Positions 18,453 through 27,328 of a stretch of DNA of 64,000 bases are shown here, piece after piece. The stretch spans positions 271,316 through 335,315 of the forward strand of contig NZ_JAEFCA010000001.1 in the NCBI RefSeq assembly GCF_016405855.1. Direction: 5' to 3'. The first letter of the stretch is position 1, and each line of letters begins with the position of its first letter. Source of the stretch: Flavobacterium sp. IB48. GTDB lineage: Bacteria > Bacteroidota > Bacteroidia > Flavobacteriales > Flavobacteriaceae. The notes under the pieces were generated by a model. That model was not told the origin of the DNA and ran no database searches. It saw only the letters and a program-made list of their open reading frames with translations. Made by a program: the position numbers and the translations under genes.

Positions 18453-19478
18453 TTATACTTTTCTAGTAGATTCTCTTTCTTTTAATTTTGTCTTGATGAC
18501 GATCGTTTCATATTCAGAAACTGTTCCTTCAGGTTCTTCCAATCTTTCAATTAATCTTTTTGCTGCAACTTCTCCAATTTCAACACCATGCTGACTTACT
18601 GTTGTCAAACTTGGCGATAAACGTCTTGAAGCCAAAATACCATCAGCAAAACCAATAATCGAAATATCTTCTGGAACTCTGTAGCCTTTTTTCAAACTTA
18701 CTCTTAAAGCTGCAACCGAATCATTTTCGTCCAAAGCAAAAATTCCGTCGATCTTATGATCAAAAATAGAATCAATTTTAGCTTTCATATCATCTTCAGA
18801 ATCTGTACGAAGAATAATTTTTTCGTTAACTGGAATATTATTGTCTTTTAAAGCTTTTAAGTATCCGTCAGCTCTTAATTTTCCAACACTTAAATTGTCT
18901 ACAGAAGAAATTAAAGCAATGTTTTTGCATCCTAAATTTATTAAATGCTGTGTTGAGTTTAATGCCGAATCAAAATCGTCTACGACAACTTTATCGCAGT
19001 CTACTTCATCTGCAATACGATCAAACATTACGATTGGCGTTCCGTCGTTAATTATTTCAGAAAAATGATTGTAATCTTGAAGTTTTTGGGCTTCTTGAGA
19101 AACCGAAAGGATAAATCCGTCAATAGTTCCGTTACTCAACATTTCAAGCGTATGAATTTCCTTTTCTAAAGACTCATTAGAGATACAGGTAATTACATTA
19201 TATCCTTTTTTATCGGCAACTTTCTCAATACCACTAAAAACTTTCGCAAAGAAAGAATTTAAAATATTAGGAATAATTACTCCAATCGTTTTTGTCTTAC
19301 GATTCTTAAGATTCAAACCAATAACATTCGGCTTATAATTTTTGAGTTTGGCATACTCCTTAATCTTAACCTTCGTTTGTTCACTAATTTCAGGACTGTC
19401 ATTCAATGCTTTAGATACAGTCGAAACAGAAACACCTAGTTCCTTGGCAATTTGTTTTAGAGTTGCTTTAGCTTTCAT
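18453..19478 (-). CDS. LacI-family transcriptional regulator
   Basis: 341 residues. The N-terminal helix-turn-helix (TLKQIAKELGVSVSTVSKALN) and hinge helix (PNVIGLNLK) are followed by a periplasmic-binding-protein-like ligand domain (GVIIPNILNSFFAKVFSG through DGIFALDEND and IIGFADG). LacI proteins usually sense a sugar and control neighbouring carbohydrate genes; the nearest candidate is the amylase operon 4 kb away, an inference from position only. The gene has its own promoter and stands alone on its strand. Confidence 0.93.
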   Translation of the reverse strand: MKAKATLKQIAKELGVSVSTVSKALNDSPEISEQTKVKIKEYAKLKNYKPNVIGLNLKNRKTKTIGVIIPNILNSFFAKVFSGIEKVADKKGYNVITCISNESLEKEIHTLEMLSNGTIDGFILSVSQEAQKLQDYNHFSEIINDGTPIVMFDRIADEVDCDKVVVDDFDSALNSTQHLINLGCKNIALISSVDNLSVGKLRADGYLKALKDNNIPVNEKIILRTDSEDDMKAKIDSIFDHKIDGIFALDENDSVAALRVSLKKGYRVPEDISIIGFADGILASRRLSPSLTTVSQHGVEIGEVAAKRLIERLEEPEGTVSEYETIVIKTKLKERESTRKV

Positions 19479-19503
19479 CCTATTGAATTTTATGTAATTA
19501 ATA

Positions 19504-19535
19504 CAAATATAGTAGAATTACCGAAAATAAAACAA
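19504..19535 (-). promoter_or_regulatory. Promoter of the LacI-family gene
   Basis: Minus strand TTG (19533-19535), 21 bp, TATATTTG (19504-19511). This is a perfect -7 element 25 bp before the start codon. Confidence 0.65.
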
Positions 19536-19686
19536 AAAGAAGCTATTAGTATTTAAAAACATAAGTCTTTTCGAAATAATAATTAAATAAAGCTATTTCT
19601 CAAAACCGTACTTACAAAAATTTCGTTAATAATTAAATACCAGATAACTAGAGACCAACTGTTGTTAACTATTAAAAAACTTGATT

Positions 19687-20433
19687 ATGAAAAACGAAGT
19701 TAAAATTCATGAAGTAGATCCTTCATTGAATAGTAGAAGGAGCTTTCTTAAGCTCAGTGGATTAACCCTGGCAACCACGGGTTTAATTCTAGCTGGCTGC
19801 AGCGATAATGACAACGACAATGATATGCCAGACAATTCTTTGCCAGGAATAAGAAATGGTGTTTTCGATTTAGGCTCTGGAGATTTTGGAGTACTAACCT
19901 ATGCGTATGCTCTAGAACAATTAGAAGCCGACTTTTATACTAAAGTAGTTAATGGAAGTGGTTTTAATTCTGTCTTCAGCAGCGTTGAACGCGAAGTACT
20001 AACAGACTTATATCACCACGAAGTAGTTCATAGAGATTTTTTTAAAGCTACTTTAAACGCATTACTTCCAAATCCGAGTACTCAATTACTTCCAACTCTG
20101 GCTTTTAATTATGGCTCCTTAAATTTTAATAGCCGTACCGAAGTTTTGGCGACTGCAAAAGCATTAGAAGACACAGGAGTTGCCGCCTATAATGGAGCAG
20201 GAAAATTAATTAAAACTGCGGACTACTTATTATTAGCTGGAAAAATTGTTTCTGTAGAAGCGAGACATGCCTCAGCAATAAGAAGTTTGATTAATCCGAA
20301 TTCTAAAGATTTTGCCGGAGATGATATTGTAAATATGTCTACAGGTTTAGATGATGCCAAAGATCCTTCTAAAATTCTGCCGATTGCTGCTGGTTTTATC
20401 ACTACGAAATTTACAGCTAATTATTTGCCTTAA
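19687..20433 (+). CDS. Ferritin-like domain lipoprotein with twin-arginine leader (1)
   Basis: The ATG at 19687 is preferred over an in-frame TTG two codons earlier. The N terminus has SRRSFLK, a Tat-type twin-arginine motif, followed by a hydrophobic core and a lipobox LAGC, so a Tat-exported lipoprotein is likely. The mature part is Ferritin_2-like (PF13668): repeated E...HE/H pairs such as YHHEVVHRDFF and VEARHASAIRS in a four-helix pattern, which could hold a di-iron centre. It is 25 bp upstream of a second member of the same family. Substrate unknown; oxidative-stress or iron roles are guesses. Confidence 0.8.
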   Translation: MKNEVKIHEVDPSLNSRRSFLKLSGLTLATTGLILAGCSDNDNDNDMPDNSLPGIRNGVFDLGSGDFGVLTYAYALEQLEADFYTKVVNGSGFNSVFSSVEREVLTDLYHHEVVHRDFFKATLNALLPNPSTQLLPTLAFNYGSLNFNSRTEVLATAKALEDTGVAAYNGAGKLIKTADYLLLAGKIVSVEARHASAIRSLINPNSKDFAGDDIVNMSTGLDDAKDPSKILPIAAGFITTKFTANYLP

Positions 20434-20458
20434 TCTTAACCGCTAAAACTTAGAAATT

Positions 20459-21271
20459 ATGAACATTTTAAAATTTATAGAATCCTTTACTGATGACAAT
20501 TTAATGAATAGTACGGGTTCAAGAAGAGACAGTTTTACACATTTTGGAAATATTGGTAAAAATTTAGCTTTAGCCTCAATTCCTTTCGGATTATCAGCTC
20601 TAACCAATAAAGTTTTTGCACAAGACATTACAGCAACGCCTGCAACTCCAATCGGAGCTTTACAATTTGCTTTAACCTTAGAATATCTTGAAAACGAATT
20701 TTATGCTATGGCATTAGATTCTGGAGTAATACCAGCTTCTGAAAATAGCGGGCGCGATTTAAAAGTATTTCAGCAAATAGCGGCGCACGAATCTGATCAT
20801 GTGAAATTTTTAATTGCCGGATTGGGTGGCACAGCTAGCGCTAACTTCGTTCCAAAACCTACTTTTGACTTCACTGTTGGAGGCGCTTTTGACCCTTTTC
20901 ATGATTATCCAACCTTTTTAGCTTTGGCACAAGCTTTTGAAGATACTGGAGTTAGAGCATATAAAGGACAAGCAGCAAATTTAATTACAACACCAGATTT
21001 ATTGACTGCAGCATTACAAATTCATTCTGTTGAAGCACGCCATGCTTCTGAAGTTAGAAGATTACGAGGTTTAAAAGGATGGATATCAAACGCCGAACGA
21101 GGTGCTGGAATGCCAGCTGCAACGCAAGCTGTATATGATGGCGAAGGCGTAACTATGCAGGCAGGATTTAATACAGCAACAGCATTTGGAGCTGCAGCGG
21201 GCTCAGAAGCTTATGATGAGCCACTTACAACCCAACAAGTGGTTGATATTGCCAACATATTTATTGTATAA
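20459..21271 (+). CDS. Ferritin-like domain protein with twin-arginine leader (2)
   Basis: 270 residues. The N terminus has SRRDSF, then a hydrophobic stretch ending ...KVFAQD, which is a Tat-like signal without a lipobox, so this partner should be released into the periplasm. The mature domain is Ferritin_2-like with LEYLENEFYAMAL, AAHESDHVKFLIAGLGG and VEARHASEVRRLRG, parallel to the helices of its upstream neighbour. The two genes form an operon ended by a hairpin. They probably work as a pair of one lipid-anchored and one soluble protein. Confidence 0.8.
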   Translation: MNILKFIESFTDDNLMNSTGSRRDSFTHFGNIGKNLALASIPFGLSALTNKVFAQDITATPATPIGALQFALTLEYLENEFYAMALDSGVIPASENSGRDLKVFQQIAAHESDHVKFLIAGLGGTASANFVPKPTFDFTVGGAFDPFHDYPTFLALAQAFEDTGVRAYKGQAANLITTPDLLTAALQIHSVEARHASEVRRLRGLKGWISNAERGAGMPAATQAVYDGEGVTMQAGFNTATAFGAAAGSEAYDEPLTTQQVVDIANIFIV

Positions 21272-21291
21272 TCTTTTTTTTCAAAATATTT

Positions 21292-21327
21292 AACCGTCTT
21301 TACTTTATTGTGGAGACGGTTTTTTTA
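21292..21327 (+). terminator. Terminator of the ferritin-like operon
   Basis: AACCGTCT (21292-21299) pairs with AGACGGTT (21314-21321) over a 14-nt loop, followed by a T run. Confidence 0.8.
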
Positions 21328-21390
21328 TTCACTAAATAATCAAAAAACTGAAGCCCTGATTTTCAGCAGATAAAATATTCTTTCAGGTAT

Positions 21391-21440
21391 TTGGTTTTAA
21401 AATAATTAATTGTACTTTTGCATCCCCTTTATTGGGGATG
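21391..21440 (+). promoter_or_regulatory. rplM promoter and 5' leader hairpin
   Basis: TTG (21391-21393), 19 bp, TACTTTTG (21413-21420) is a perfect promoter match. Directly after it CATCCCC (21421-21427) and GGGGATG (21434-21440) form a 7-bp stem with loop TTTATT at or near the transcript 5' end. The stem may stabilise the mRNA or take part in autoregulation; nothing in the sequence decides this. Confidence 0.65.
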
Positions 21441-21463
21441 GAATGTTTAATTAAAATAATATT

Positions 21464-21919
21464 ATGGACGCATTAAGCTACAAAACAGTTTCAGCAAGTA
21501 AAGCCACTGTAACTAAAGAGTGGATTGTTGTTGACGCTGAAGGTCATAACTTAGGACGTCTTGCTTCAAAGGTTGCAATGATCTTAAGAGGTAAGTACAA
21601 ACCAAGTTATACACCACACGTTGACTGTGGAGATAACGTAATTGTTATCAACTCAGAAAAAATTAACCTTACAGGTACAAAATTGAATGACAAAATTTAC
21701 ATGCGTCATACAGGTTACCCAGGAGGACAAAGAACTTTAACTGCTAAAGTATTGCAAGCTAAAAACCCTGCATTATTAGTAGAAAAAGCTGTAAAAGGTA
21801 TGTTACCTAAAAACAAATTAGGAGCTGAACTTTTTAGAAATCTAAATGTTGTTGTAGGATCTGAGCACACTCACGGAGCTCAAAAACCTAGAACTGTTAA
21901 CCTAAATGATCTTAAGTAA
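21464..21919 (+). CDS. rplM: 50S ribosomal protein L13
   Basis: 151 residues, the usual length. It carries the L13 patterns WIVVDAEGHNLGRLAS near the N terminus, DNVIVINSEKI, and YMRHTGYPGG with the following RNA-binding lysines. It assembles early into the 50S subunit. Its TAA overlaps the ATG of rpsI by one base, so translation is coupled, the standard rplM-rpsI pair. Confidence 0.98.
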   Translation: MDALSYKTVSASKATVTKEWIVVDAEGHNLGRLASKVAMILRGKYKPSYTPHVDCGDNVIVINSEKINLTGTKLNDKIYMRHTGYPGGQRTLTAKVLQAKNPALLVEKAVKGMLPKNKLGAELFRNLNVVVGSEHTHGAQKPRTVNLNDLK

Positions 21920-22305
21920 TGGGAGTTATTCACAAAATCGGTAGAAGAAAAACCGCTGTTGCACGTGTTTACGTTTCTGAAGGAACTGGAAACATCACTG
22001 TAAACAAAAAAGAATTCGCAACTTACTTTCCAACTGCAACTTTACAGTACAAAGTTTTACAACCGCTTTCTATGACAGAAAACGCTGATAACTTTGACGT
22101 AAAAGTAAACGTTTACGGAGGTGGTACAACTGGTCAAGCAGAAGCTGTAAGAATGGCATTAGCACGCGTAATGTGTGAAGTTAACGCTGAAAACAGAGGA
22201 ATCCTTAAACCAGAAGGTTTATTAACAAGAGACCCAAGAATGGTTGAACGTAAGAAATTCGGTCAGAAGAAAGCTCGTAAGAGATTCCAATTCTCTAAAC
22301 GTTAA
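21919..22305 (+). CDS. rpsI: 30S ribosomal protein S9
   Basis: 128 residues. It has the S9 start IGRRKTAVARV, the GGGTTGQAEAVRMALAR motif, and the highly basic C terminus KKFGQKKARKRFQFSKR, whose tail reaches the P-site tRNA. It is translationally coupled to rplM by a one-base stop/start overlap. The next ribosomal genes, rpsB-tsf, begin 176 bp further with their own promoter. Confidence 0.98.
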   Translation: MGVIHKIGRRKTAVARVYVSEGTGNITVNKKEFATYFPTATLQYKVLQPLSMTENADNFDVKVNVYGGGTTGQAEAVRMALARVMCEVNAENRGILKPEGLLTRDPRMVERKKFGQKKARKRFQFSKR

Positions 22306-22312
22306 TATTACC

Positions 22313-22337
22313 TGTCTTGTTCAAATGAAACAAGACA
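22313..22337 (+). terminator. Hairpin after rpsI
   Basis: TGTCTTGTT (22313-22321) pairs with AACAAGACA (22329-22337) around 7 nt. The following bases are A/T-rich but lack a long T run, so termination may be partial and some rplM-rpsI transcripts may continue into rpsB. Confidence 0.5.
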
Positions 22338-22351
22338 TTATCAATTATTTA

Positions 22352-22379
22352 TTGAAATTAAAAAACACAGTTATTGTTG
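22352..22379 (+). promoter_or_regulatory. rpsB promoter
   Basis: TTG (22352-22354), 17 bp, TATTGTTG (22372-22379), one mismatch to TAnnTTTG. It would start transcription about 95 bases before the rpsB ATG, leaving room for the folded leader. Confidence 0.5.
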
Positions 22380-22382
22380 CTC

Positions 22383-22455
22383 TCCTATCGAGGTAGGATA
22401 TAGTTTAGCATCTAAATGTATAAAGCCAGAGAAATCGCCATTTATACATTGCTAA
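22383..22455 (+). promoter_or_regulatory. Structured rpsB leader, candidate ribosomal-protein regulatory RNA
   Basis: Two stems are visible. TCCTA/TAGGA (22383-22387 with 22394-22398) comes first. Then TTAGC (22405-22409) pairs with GCTAA (22451-22455), enclosing a 4-nt bulge and a perfect 10-bp helix AATGTATAAA (22415-22424) with TTTATACATT (22441-22450), capped by a 16-nt loop holding GCC and CGCCA. Leaders of rpsB are autoregulated by S2 in other bacteria; that this one is too is inference. Confidence 0.5.
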
Positions 22456-22481
22456 TCAACAGAACGTAAACTAGTACAAAA

Positions 22482-23252
22482 ATGGCAAACAAAATAGAAG
22501 TAAAAGAATTACTAGAAGCAGGTGTTCACTTCGGACACATGACTAGAAAATGGGATCCAAATATGGCTCCTTACATTTATATGGAGCGTAATGGTATTCA
22601 CATTATCAATCTATATAAAACTGCAGCTAAAATTGAAGAAGCTAACGAAGCTTTGAAAAAAATCGCTGCATCAGGTAGAAAAATCTTATTCGTAGCTACC
22701 AAAAAACAAGCTAAAGACATCGTTGCTGATAAAGCAAAAGCTGCAAACATGCCTTACATCACTGAAAGATGGCCAGGTGGAATGTTAACTAACTTCGTAA
22801 CTATCAGAAAGGCAGTTAAAAAAATGTCTTCTATCGATAAAATGAAGAAAGATGGTACATTCAACACTCTATCTAAAAAAGAGCGTTTGCAAGTTGATCG
22901 TCTACGTGCTAAATTGGAGAAAAACTTAGGTTCAATTGCTGATATGTCTAGACTGCCTGCAGCATTGTTCGTAGTAGATATCAAAGCTGAACACATCGCA
23001 ATAAAAGAAGCTCAAAAATTAAACATTCCAGTTTTCGCAATGGTTGATACGAATTCTGACCCAAGAGAGGTTGATTACGTAATTCCTGCAAATGATGATG
23101 CTTCTAAATCAATTGACAAAATTTTATCTTTAGTGACTACTGCAGTAATCGAAGGTCTTTCAGACAGAGGTGCTGAGAAAGAAGTTGAAGCTGCTGAAGA
23201 AGCTCCTGCTGCTGAGGCTGAAGCTGCTCCTGCAACTGAAACTGAAGAATAA
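22482..23252 (+). CDS. rpsB: 30S ribosomal protein S2
   Basis: 256 residues. It starts KELLEAGVHFGHMTRKWDPNMAPYIYMERNGIHIINL, the S2 signature, and has the second signature near residue 200 (VDTNSDPREVDYVIPANDD). The C-terminal ~25 residues are an Ala/Glu-rich tail common in Bacteroidota S2. It is cotranscribed or closely regulated with tsf, 138 bp downstream. The intergenic stretch to tsf contains AAATTCCAA-type repeats. Confidence 0.98.
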   Translation: MANKIEVKELLEAGVHFGHMTRKWDPNMAPYIYMERNGIHIINLYKTAAKIEEANEALKKIAASGRKILFVATKKQAKDIVADKAKAANMPYITERWPGGMLTNFVTIRKAVKKMSSIDKMKKDGTFNTLSKKERLQVDRLRAKLEKNLGSIADMSRLPAALFVVDIKAEHIAIKEAQKLNIPVFAMVDTNSDPREVDYVIPANDDASKSIDKILSLVTTAVIEGLSDRGAEKEVEAAEEAPAAEAEAAPATETEE

Positions 23253-23254
23253 AT

Positions 23255-23365
23255 CAAATTTTAAATTCCAAATTTTAAATTCCAAATTCCAAATACAAAA
23301 TTAAAAACGTTATGTTGATAATTTAATAAAATTGGAGTTTGGGATTTAGAAGATGGAATTTTTAC
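23255..23365. repeat. AAATTCCAA-type dispersed intergenic repeat
   Basis: The rpsB-tsf spacer contains several AAATTCCAA units on the left and complementary TTGGAGTTTGGGATTT and TGGAATTT on the right, an imperfect inverted repeat. The same word in the same inverted arrangement occurs at 37787-37833 and 44497-44543, and single units at 29066-29098. Confidence 0.65.
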
Positions 23366-23390
23366 TTTTAACATTAAAATTCAAAATATT

Positions 23391-24353
23391 ATGGCAACAA
23401 TTACTGCTGCAGACGTAAATAAATTAAGACAATCTACAGGTGCCGGAATGATGGACTGTAAAAAAGCTTTAGTTGAAGCTGATGGAGATTTCGATAAAGC
23501 TATACAAATCCTTAGAGAAAAAGGACAAAAAGTTGCTGCTAACCGTTCTGACCGTGAGTCTTCTGAAGGAGCTGCTGTTTCTTTTATCAATGCTGACAAC
23601 ACTAAAGGAGCTATCCTTACTTTAAACTGCGAAACTGACTTCGTAGGTAAAAATGAGGCTTTCGTTACTTTAGCTAAAGATTTAGTTGAAAGAGCTATCA
23701 ACTTCTCTTCTAAAGAAGAATTTTTAGCTTCTGATTTCAACGGAATCACTGTTGCTGAAAAATTAATCGAGCAAACTGGAGTTATTGGTGAGAAAATCGA
23801 AATCGGTGGTTTCGAAATTTTAGAAGGTGCTTTCGTTGGATCTTATGTTCACGTTAACAAAATCGCTGCTTTAACTGCAATTTCTGCTCCGATCGCTAAT
23901 GCTGAGACTTTAACAAAAGACGTTTCTATGCAAGTTGCTTCTATGGGAGCTGATACGTTATCTTACAAAGATTTTGATCCTGCTTTCGTTGAATCTGAAC
24001 TTGCTGCTCGTATTGCTGTAATCGAAAAAGACAATGAAGAGGCTGCTCGTTTAGGAAAAACTTTGAAAAATGTTCCTAAATACATCTCTTTCTCTCAATT
24101 AACTCCTGAAGTTATCAAACAAGCTGAAGAAGATGCAAAAGCTGAATTAAAAGCTGAAGGAAAACCAGAGCAAATCTGGGATAAAATTCTTCCAGGAAAA
24201 GTTCAACGTTTCATTTCTGATAACACTACTTTAGATCAAGAGAAAGCTTTATTAGATCAAAACTTCATCAAAGATGACAGTAAAAAAGTAGGTGATTACG
24301 TTAAAGGATTCAATGTTGAAATTACAGGTTTCAAAAGAGTTACTTTAGGTTAA
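23391..24353 (+). CDS. tsf: Translation elongation factor Ts
   Basis: 320 residues. The UBA-like N-terminal domain has LRQSTGAGMMDCKKALVEADGD, the EF-Ts signature 1. The core follows with GAILTLNCETDFVGKNEAFVTLA (signature 2) and a second subdomain repeat with the C-terminal GFKRVTLG. It recharges EF-Tu by GDP/GTP exchange. rpsB-tsf is the normal gene order. A strong terminator follows 21 bp after the stop. Confidence 0.98.
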   Translation: MATITAADVNKLRQSTGAGMMDCKKALVEADGDFDKAIQILREKGQKVAANRSDRESSEGAAVSFINADNTKGAILTLNCETDFVGKNEAFVTLAKDLVERAINFSSKEEFLASDFNGITVAEKLIEQTGVIGEKIEIGGFEILEGAFVGSYVHVNKIAALTAISAPIANAETLTKDVSMQVASMGADTLSYKDFDPAFVESELAARIAVIEKDNEEAARLGKTLKNVPKYISFSQLTPEVIKQAEEDAKAELKAEGKPEQIWDKILPGKVQRFISDNTTLDQEKALLDQNFIKDDSKKVGDYVKGFNVEITGFKRVTLG

Positions 24354-24373
24354 TATATTATTTTTTCAATATT

Positions 24374-24409
24374 AAAAAGCCCGAATATTTAGTTATTCGG
24401 GCTTTTTTA
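24374..24409. terminator. Bidirectional terminator between tsf and the M3 peptidase gene
   Basis: AAAAAGCCCGAATA (24374-24387) pairs perfectly with TATTCGGGCTTTTT (24394-24407) around TTTAGT, with T run after it and A run before it. Confidence 0.9.
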
Positions 24410-24416
24410 TTTCATT

Positions 24417-26492
24417 TTAGCTTTCAATTGGAAAGTTTCTAGCTCGCATCAACGCATCTGATTGTGGAGCATGTCCTCTGAAATTCTTGTACATTTCTTC
24501 ATTATCAATCGTATTTCCAACACTCAAAACTGTTTTATAAAGACGTTCAGAAATCTTCTTATCAAATGGCCCTCCAGCTTCTAAAAAAGCTTCATAAGCA
24601 TCTGCATTTATTACATCTGCCCATAAATAACTGTAATATCCCGCTGCATACCCATCGCTCGAAAAAATATGAGCAAACTGCGGAATTCTGTGCCTCATTA
24701 CAATTTCTGACGGCATATTAATTTCATTCAAAACTTTCTTTTCAAACGCATGCGGATCAATTATTTCGGTTGTCAAATGCAATTTCATATCGACAAATGA
24801 ACTTGAAATCGTTTCTACTGTTGCAAAACCTTCATTAAAATTAGCAGCTTTTCCGATTCTCTCTACCAGCGATTGAGACAAAGGCTCGTTTGTTTTATAA
24901 TGAAGCGCGAACTTGTTTAAAACCTCTGGAGTTGCCAACCAATGTTCTAATAACTGCGACGGAAACTCTACATAATCTCTTGCAACCGAAGTTCCCGAAA
25001 GACTTGGATAAGTGACATTTGAACACAGCCCATGTAAAGCATGCCCAAATTCATGAAACAAAGTTGTTGCATCATCCCATGAAATTAAAACAGGTTCATC
25101 ACTATTTCCTTTAATAAAATTGCAATTATTTGACACAATAGGAAGCACATTTCCTTTTATCTTCTGCTGATCTCTATGCGAATTCATCCATGCGCCTGAA
25201 CGCTTACCAACTCGCGCATACGGGTCAAAATACCATAATCCAATTGGTTCTCTAGTATTTTTATTATTCACTTCCCAAACACGAACATCAGAATGATAAA
25301 CGGGGACATCAAATAATTGCTTGAAACCTAAATCGAATAATTCGCCCGCAGTCCAAAACATTCCTTCTCGCAAATTTTCTAACTGCAAATATTGCTTAAT
25401 TTCATTCTGATCTAGATCATATTTAGCTTTTCGTACTTTCTCAGCATAATAGCGATAATCCCAAGGCTGAATTTTAAAATTATCCCCATCATTATCTACC
25501 ATTTCCTGCATCGCAGAAACATCATTTTTTACTTTGTCTACAGCGGGTTTCCATACCGAATTCATTAAATCGAGTGTCTTCTGCGGATCTTTGGCCATTT
25601 TATTAGACAAACTCCATTCAGCAAAATTAGCAAAACCTAAAATCTTAGCTTTTTCAGCCCTCAATTTCAAAATAGAAACAAGTATTTCATTGGTGTCATT
25701 TTCGTTTTTATTATCGCCTCTCTTTACAAAAACATCAAAAGCTTGTTCTCTCAAACTTCTTTTGTTGGAAAACGTAAGAAACGGTTCGATTGAAGATCTT
25801 GTATTTCCAATGCATCCTAAAACATTTAGATTTCTTTCTTTAGCTTCAGCAATAGCGGCATTTTTAACTTCTTCAGGCAAACCATCAAAATCAAGTTCTG
25901 TTTTTAATTCTATATACTGATCATTTTCTTCTGCTAGTAATTTTTGACTAAAAGCAGTAAAAAGTCCTGCCAATTCCTGATTTATTTTAGCAACTTTATC
26001 TTTGTCTTGTTCGTTCAACTCTGCTCCTTCTCTAACAAAATCGGTATAATATAACCAAAGTAAACGCTGCTGTTCTTTAGTTAAATTCTGTTTTTCATCC
26101 GATTTGTATAGGGCTTCAATTCTAGAAAACAATTTCTCATTTTGATACAATCTATCACTAATCTCAGCCAATTTCGGCGACATTTCAGTGTCAACAATAT
26201 TAAATTCAGGAGTACTCAGATTAGATCTATAAATGCCGTAAACTGCATGAATTCGATCTAATTTATCACCAGAAAGTTCTAAAGCCTTGATTGTATTTTC
26301 AAATGTTGGCTTCTCTGGATTATTTGTGATGGCATCAATTTCTTCTAACTTTTCTTTTATAGCAAATTCTATTGCTGGCCTAAAATCCGAAACTTTATAA
26401 GCTGTAAAATCTGGAACGCCTCCATAAGGCCCTGACCAATCTCTTAACAACGAATTATCTAATTCTTCTGGTGTTTTCATAAACAAATACAT
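24417..26492 (-). CDS. M3 family oligopeptidase (peptidyl-dipeptidase Dcp/OpdA type)
   Basis: 691 residues counted from the first ATG; a second ATG four codons on (26480, MKTPEEL) is an equally good start. No signal peptide, so cytoplasmic. The zinc site is HEFGHALHG with a downstream Glu in ARDYVEFPSQLLEHW. Family features around it include the GYYSYLWADVINADAYEAF stretch near the C terminus. M3 enzymes of this length cut short peptides released from protein turnover or signal peptides. Convergent with tsf. Confidence 0.9.
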   Translation of the reverse strand: MYLFMKTPEELDNSLLRDWSGPYGGVPDFTAYKVSDFRPAIEFAIKEKLEEIDAITNNPEKPTFENTIKALELSGDKLDRIHAVYGIYRSNLSTPEFNIVDTEMSPKLAEISDRLYQNEKLFSRIEALYKSDEKQNLTKEQQRLLWLYYTDFVREGAELNEQDKDKVAKINQELAGLFTAFSQKLLAEENDQYIELKTELDFDGLPEEVKNAAIAEAKERNLNVLGCIGNTRSSIEPFLTFSNKRSLREQAFDVFVKRGDNKNENDTNEILVSILKLRAEKAKILGFANFAEWSLSNKMAKDPQKTLDLMNSVWKPAVDKVKNDVSAMQEMVDNDGDNFKIQPWDYRYYAEKVRKAKYDLDQNEIKQYLQLENLREGMFWTAGELFDLGFKQLFDVPVYHSDVRVWEVNNKNTREPIGLWYFDPYARVGKRSGAWMNSHRDQQKIKGNVLPIVSNNCNFIKGNSDEPVLISWDDATTLFHEFGHALHGLCSNVTYPSLSGTSVARDYVEFPSQLLEHWLATPEVLNKFALHYKTNEPLSQSLVERIGKAANFNEGFATVETISSSFVDMKLHLTTEIIDPHAFEKKVLNEINMPSEIVMRHRIPQFAHIFSSDGYAAGYYSYLWADVINADAYEAFLEAGGPFDKKISERLYKTVLSVGNTIDNEEMYKNFRGHAPQSDALMRARNFPIES

Positions 26493-26619
26493 TAATTAAT
26501 TCTGTGCAAAATCTAACTCATAAAAAATGCAACAGTATCTCAAAATTAGTCAATCGGAAGCAAACTTCATATTTTAAAGGATTATAAAAATAGGTTTCAA
26601 AGATTTAAAAGAAATAGTT

Positions 26620-26627
26620 TATTTTTG
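26620..26627 (+). promoter_or_regulatory. Candidate -7 element for the YhhQ-type transporter operon
   Basis: TATTTTTG matches TAnnTTTG and lies 22 bp before the ATG. No TTG at -33 is present, so only moderate confidence. Confidence 0.4.
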
Positions 26628-26649
26628 AAATATCAATATCAAAAATCAA

Positions 26650-27312
26650 ATGTTTAAGACCAGAAGAGAAATTGTTTTTGTAATTTTAGCAGGAATATTT
26701 ATAACCAATGCCGTTGTGGCTGAGTTAATTGGAGGAAAGCTAATTCAAATTGGCCCCTTTGTTATGAGTATCGGAATCTTGCCTTGGCCAGTTGTATTTC
26801 TAACTACCGATTTGATTAATGATTATTTTGGAGAAAAAGGCGTAAAAAAACTTTCGTTCATAACTGCTTGCTTAATCGCTTACGCTTTCTTGATACTTTT
26901 TATGGCAATCACTATTCCAGCCGCAAAAGGAATCAGTCCTGTAAATGATGATCAGTTTCAGGCAGTATTTGGACAGAGTATGTGGATTATTGTTGGAAGT
27001 TTAATTGCTTTTATGGCTTCTCAGCTCATTGACGTTTGGATATTTTGGTTTTTCAAAAATAGAACTGGCGAAAAGAAAATATGGCTCCGAGCAACAGGCT
27101 CTACCGTAATTTCGCAATTATTTGATTCGTTTATTGTATTAGGGATTGCTTTTTGGCTTCCCGGAAAGATCGATTTTGACACCTTTATATCTTCCGGATT
27201 AATAGGTTATACTTTTAAACTTGCAATAGCTATTTTACTAACGCCTGCAATTTATCTAGGCCACCATCTAATTAAAAAATATCTAGATGGAGACCCTGCA
27301 CATAAAAAATAA
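26650..27312 (+). CDS. Queuosine precursor transporter (YhhQ/VUT family)
   Basis: 220 residues with six hydrophobic segments. Family landmarks are NAVVAELIGGKL at the N terminus, the motif LTTDLINDYFGEKG between helices 2 and 3, and GSTVISQLFDSFIVLGIAFWLPG late in the protein. Members import preQ0/preQ1 for queuosine synthesis. No riboswitch for preQ1 is seen upstream. The downstream lipoprotein gene starts 16 bp later, so they are likely cotranscribed. Confidence 0.88.
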   Translation: MFKTRREIVFVILAGIFITNAVVAELIGGKLIQIGPFVMSIGILPWPVVFLTTDLINDYFGEKGVKKLSFITACLIAYAFLILFMAITIPAAKGISPVNDDQFQAVFGQSMWIIVGSLIAFMASQLIDVWIFWFFKNRTGEKKIWLRATGSTVISQLFDSFIVLGIAFWLPGKIDFDTFISSGLIGYTFKLAIAILLTPAIYLGHHLIKKYLDGDPAHKK

Positions 27313-27328
27313 AAAAAACATTTAGGTC

